DNA from: Akkermansia muciniphila
GTDB lineage: Bacteria > Verrucomicrobiota > Verrucomicrobiia > Verrucomicrobiales > Akkermansiaceae
Assembly (NCBI GenBank): GCA_945874895.1
Contig: CAMCIC010000013.1
Location: 1-64,000 of the forward strand
Direction of reading: 5' to 3'
DNA: 64,000 nt
In this document: positions 61,588-64,000 of the stretch, piece after piece
Layout: the number at the start of each line of letters is the position of its first letter
Position numbering within the stretch: the first letter of the stretch is position 1
Position numbers and translations under genes: made by a program
Notes under the pieces: generated by a model
The model's database searches: none
Told to the model about the DNA's origin: nothing
Seen by the model: only the letters and a program-made list of their open reading frames with translations

Positions 61588-62115
61588 GTTGAGTCTTCCT
61601 ATCTATCATTCCGGCGAAATTGCACAAGCGAAAAGCTAGGGAAACAGCAGGTAGATGGACCCTACGCGAAGCATGAGGTCAAGGAGGCTGGATCAGGATA
61701 CGACGGATGGTACGGATTTACGGATGGGTGAATCATACGCTACCACTCTTCCTCAACGAAATCCTCATCACCGGAACCTTCTCCCTTTTCCTTTGTGCCA
61801 GCTTCCGCCTTTTCATCCGTAACATCCGTCGTGAAAAAGCGGATCGTTTTGACCTAGCGAGCCGATCTTGCTTTAGGTCATACGCACTTGAGACGCGCGA
61901 GAATCGTTTCCATTCCACCGATCTCCATGGATCTGCGACGAGACCGATGGATTTGTCATGCATGACATCCTTTCCCTCGCTTGATCGCCGTGGGCCTGTC
62001 TTATCCTAACAGCATATCTTTCACCTGATGGCTCTTTGAAAAGGGCGCGATCGTGCGAACGGAACAAACGGAGTTTTCCATCGCCAAGCATGCGGAGGTG
62101 GGTTAGAAAAATGGC
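61588..62115. other. Intergenic region between the divergent DUF1800 and sulfatase genes
   Basis: 528 bases between two divergent genes. Short frames exist but lack any coding look. The segment near 61690-61735 contains three ACGGAT copies. It must hold both promoters; I cannot place their boxes with confidence. Confidence 0.4.
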
Positions 62116-63684
62116 ATGAAATGGTTGACTATGTTTCTGGCCTTGTGCGCCGCCCCATTGCAGGCCGAGCAACGGCCGAACATTTTGATCCTGTTTGCCG
62201 ATGACTTGGGACGCTATGCCTCCGTCTATGCCGACCCGAAAGAACCGTCGCCCAATGACATCATCCGCACACCGGTATTCGATCGTATCGCACGGGAGGG
62301 CGCGCGCTTCCAGCACGCATTCGTCTCAGTCCCATCCTGCACACCCTCGCGAACCGCGCTGATGACAGGTCGGCATTTTTTCCGCAACGGCTCGCACTCG
62401 CAACTGCACCACCCTTGGCAAGCGGGCACCCCAGATCCCTTCGAAGATGTGGTGGGAATGCCGATGACCCTACAGCAACACGGCTATCACATCGGCCATA
62501 GCCTGAAGCTGCACATGCACGATCGCATCATCGGCGGCAAAAAAAACCTCTACAGCAGCGCCGGACAAAAGATCAATGAATACTCGGAAATTCTTACCAA
62601 ATCCGATGACAAAGAAGCGGCGAAAAAACAAATTTTTGAGGAAGTGCGCGGCAATTTCCGCAAGTTCCTCGATCGACGCGAAAAAGGTCAGCCGTTTTAT
62701 TATTCATTCAATCCAACCAACACCCACCGCCTGTGGGTGCGTGGATCGGGCAAGGCCTTGTGGGGGCTGAATCCTGAGGATTTGAAAGGCAAAATGCCCC
62801 CCGTGCTACCCGATGTGCCAGAAATCCGCGAGGACATGGCCGACTATCTGGGAGAAGCCATGGCCTTCGATGCCGCCTGCGGTGTGTTGGTGGCCATGCT
62901 TGAAGAAATCGGCGAGCTCGACAATACGATCGTGATGATTTCCGGCGACCACGGCATTCCCGGATTTCCGCGTGGAAAAACCAACGTGCACGACTTCGGG
63001 TCAGAGGTCCTGCTCGCCTTGCGGTGGCCAAAAAAAATCGCCGCCTCGCGCGTGGTCCAGGCACCGGTTTCGCTCATCGATATCGCACCCACTTTTCTCG
63101 CCGCGGCCCATCTCGCATCGCCTGATCAACCGAACGGACAAAACCTGCTGCCCGCCTTAGCACCTGGGGCCGATGACTCGCTGCTGCGGGGATGGGCTCT
63201 CATCGGTCGTGAACGCCATGCCGATCGTGCTCGCGAGGGCCAGCTGCCTTACCCGGTGCGGGCGCTGCGCACGAGGGATTTTCTTTACGTCAAAAATTTC
63301 AAAAGCGACCGCTGGCCCATGGGCTCGCCCGATCCAGTCACCCAGCAAAGCGCTCCATCCTATGAGACTCTGACCAACGATACCTTCGCCGCTTTTCCCG
63401 ATATGGACATGTCGCCCACCAAGGCTTGGTTGGTCAAGCACCGCAATGACTCGCAAATGAAAGCGTTTCTCGATTTCGCCTGGGAAAAACGCCCGGCAGA
63501 GGAACTCTACGATCTGCGCACCGATCCCCATCAAACGAAAAACCTCGCCCAGGACCCGCAACACTCCCTCACACTCGCTCGTCTGCGTGATCAGCTCATT
63601 CGGGAACTCATGGCCAACAACGACCCGCGATTGCAAGATGACGCCTTTGACCGCCCGCCGTATCACGTCAAAAACAAAAAATAA
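62116..63684 (+). CDS. Secreted sulfatase (alkaline-phosphatase superfamily, formylglycine type)
   Basis: 522 residues. Signal peptide MKWLTMFLALCAAPLQA|EQ, then RPNILILFADDLGRYASVYA with the first metal-binding Asp pair. SCTPSRTALMTGR holds the C-x-P-S-R motif whose Cys is turned into formylglycine, and ISGDHGIPGFPRGK carries further metal ligands (Asp-His). The C-terminal LYDLRTDPHQTKNLAQDP is typical. The short early GRY loop suggests the heparan N-sulfatase-like group, but the substrate cannot be told. A formylglycine-generating enzyme or radical-SAM maturase is needed and is not in view. The next gene, 32 bases on, is a second sulfatase of different sequence, so the two probably form an operon for sulfated glycans. 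Confidence 0.93.
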   Translation: MKWLTMFLALCAAPLQAEQRPNILILFADDLGRYASVYADPKEPSPNDIIRTPVFDRIAREGARFQHAFVSVPSCTPSRTALMTGRHFFRNGSHSQLHHPWQAGTPDPFEDVVGMPMTLQQHGYHIGHSLKLHMHDRIIGGKKNLYSSAGQKINEYSEILTKSDDKEAAKKQIFEEVRGNFRKFLDRREKGQPFYYSFNPTNTHRLWVRGSGKALWGLNPEDLKGKMPPVLPDVPEIREDMADYLGEAMAFDAACGVLVAMLEEIGELDNTIVMISGDHGIPGFPRGKTNVHDFGSEVLLALRWPKKIAASRVVQAPVSLIDIAPTFLAAAHLASPDQPNGQNLLPALAPGADDSLLRGWALIGRERHADRAREGQLPYPVRALRTRDFLYVKNFKSDRWPMGSPDPVTQQSAPSYETLTNDTFAAFPDMDMSPTKAWLVKHRNDSQMKAFLDFAWEKRPAEELYDLRTDPHQTKNLAQDPQHSLTLARLRDQLIRELMANNDPRLQDDAFDRPPYHVKNKK

Positions 63685-63716
63685 GCCCTCTATCCTAAAA
63701 ACTCTCAAAAATCCTA

Positions 63717-64000
63717 ATGAAACGTTTTTTTCGATGCATGTTTGGCATCACTCTGCTAATGCCAGTGACGTCATTCTCCGCGGAAACCCAACGTCCGCCC
63801 AACATTGTGTTGATTTTCGCCGATGATCTTGGCTGGAACGATGTGGGCTACAATGACGAGGGGGATTTCATCGAGACCCCGCATCTCGACAAGCTGGCGG
63901 AAGAGGGAATGGTTTTCACTCGGGCCTACGCGGGCATGGGGAACTGCGTGCCTTCGCGAGCCTGTTTGCTATCCGGCAAATATTCGCCGCGCCACGATGT
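63717..64000 (+). CDS. Sulfatase, N-terminal part only (runs off right edge)
   Basis: 94 complete codons are visible. Start ATG at 63717, with signal peptide MKRFFRCMFGITLLMPVTSFSA, then RPPNIVLIFADDLGWNDVGY (metal Asp pair), TPHLDKLAEEGMVFTRAYA and the CVPSRACLLSGKY motif with the formylglycine Cys in C-V-P-S-R. It is a member of the arylsulfatase group and begins 32 bases after the preceding sulfatase. It clearly differs from that neighbour (ALMTG versus CLLSG). The rest lies beyond the window. Confidence 0.92.
   Translation, partial: MKRFFRCMFGITLLMPVTSFSAETQRPPNIVLIFADDLGWNDVGYNDEGDFIETPHLDKLAEEGMVFTRAYAGMGNCVPSRACLLSGKYSPRHD

Overview
The window looks like chromosomal DNA of a member of the Verrucomicrobiota, probably the Verrucomicrobiales. 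This is an inference from gene content. The markers are a giant autotransporter-associated beta-strand-repeat protein, a DUF1800/DUF1501 secreted pair, sulfatases and a sialidase, an ECF sigma factor with its anti-sigma factor, extracellular proteins carrying DGDG-type calcium motifs, and an AURKAIP1/COX24-type mini-protein. I saw no phage, transposase, CRISPR array or rRNA. Housekeeping genes (polA, recQ, rnc, hisG, glnB, clpB, tRNA-His) lie between envelope and glycan-processing genes, as in a normal chromosome.

Layout. 1-13,955 (minus): one continuous frame for a secreted beta-helical repeat protein of at least 4,651 residues, cut by the left edge. 14,160-19,264 (plus): a membrane-fusion (HlyD-type) protein, a LysM protein and DNA polymerase I. 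19,371-26,467: two divergent PAP2 phosphatases and a tightly overlapping minus-strand operon (UDP-glucuronate 4-epimerase type, GT-C transferase, GT2 transferase, LAB_N protein, ArnT-type GT-C transferase). The best reading is a lipid A or envelope glycan modification locus in which phosphates may be removed and a uronic acid added. 26,752-33,777: a DEDD exonuclease coupled to a 78-residue protein, a 56-residue CPXCG zinc-ribbon protein, an alanine-rich lipoprotein, RecQ, a zinc alcohol dehydrogenase, a CYTH protein, an OmpA-domain protein and a DUF2934-like protein.

33,846-42,209: glnB behind a good sigma-54 promoter, a GH33 sialidase, a COG2509 flavoprotein, a MoxR ATPase, RNase III, tRNA-His, the 34-residue COX24-type protein, HisG, an IscA-type protein and an HscB-like protein lacking HPD. 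42,285-53,151 (plus): an ECF sigma factor overlapping a membrane anti-sigma factor with a C-terminal cyclase-like alpha/alpha domain, then a TonB-dependent receptor and three secreted or periplasmic proteins, the last being an FAD oxidoreductase with a carbohydrate-binding-like N-terminus. 53,674-56,247: clpB. 56,273-61,587 (minus): a DUF1800, DUF1501 and pseudopilin-like operon. 62,116 to the right edge: two sulfatases, the second cut off.

Together the genes suggest a Gram-negative cell that takes apart sulfated and possibly sialylated glycans (sulfatases, sialidase, TonB receptor, FAD oxidoreductase), displays very large surface proteins and may carry a modified lipid A. Several small genes (27,815-27,985; 40,158-40,262; 26,752-26,988) are easily missed and are described below.
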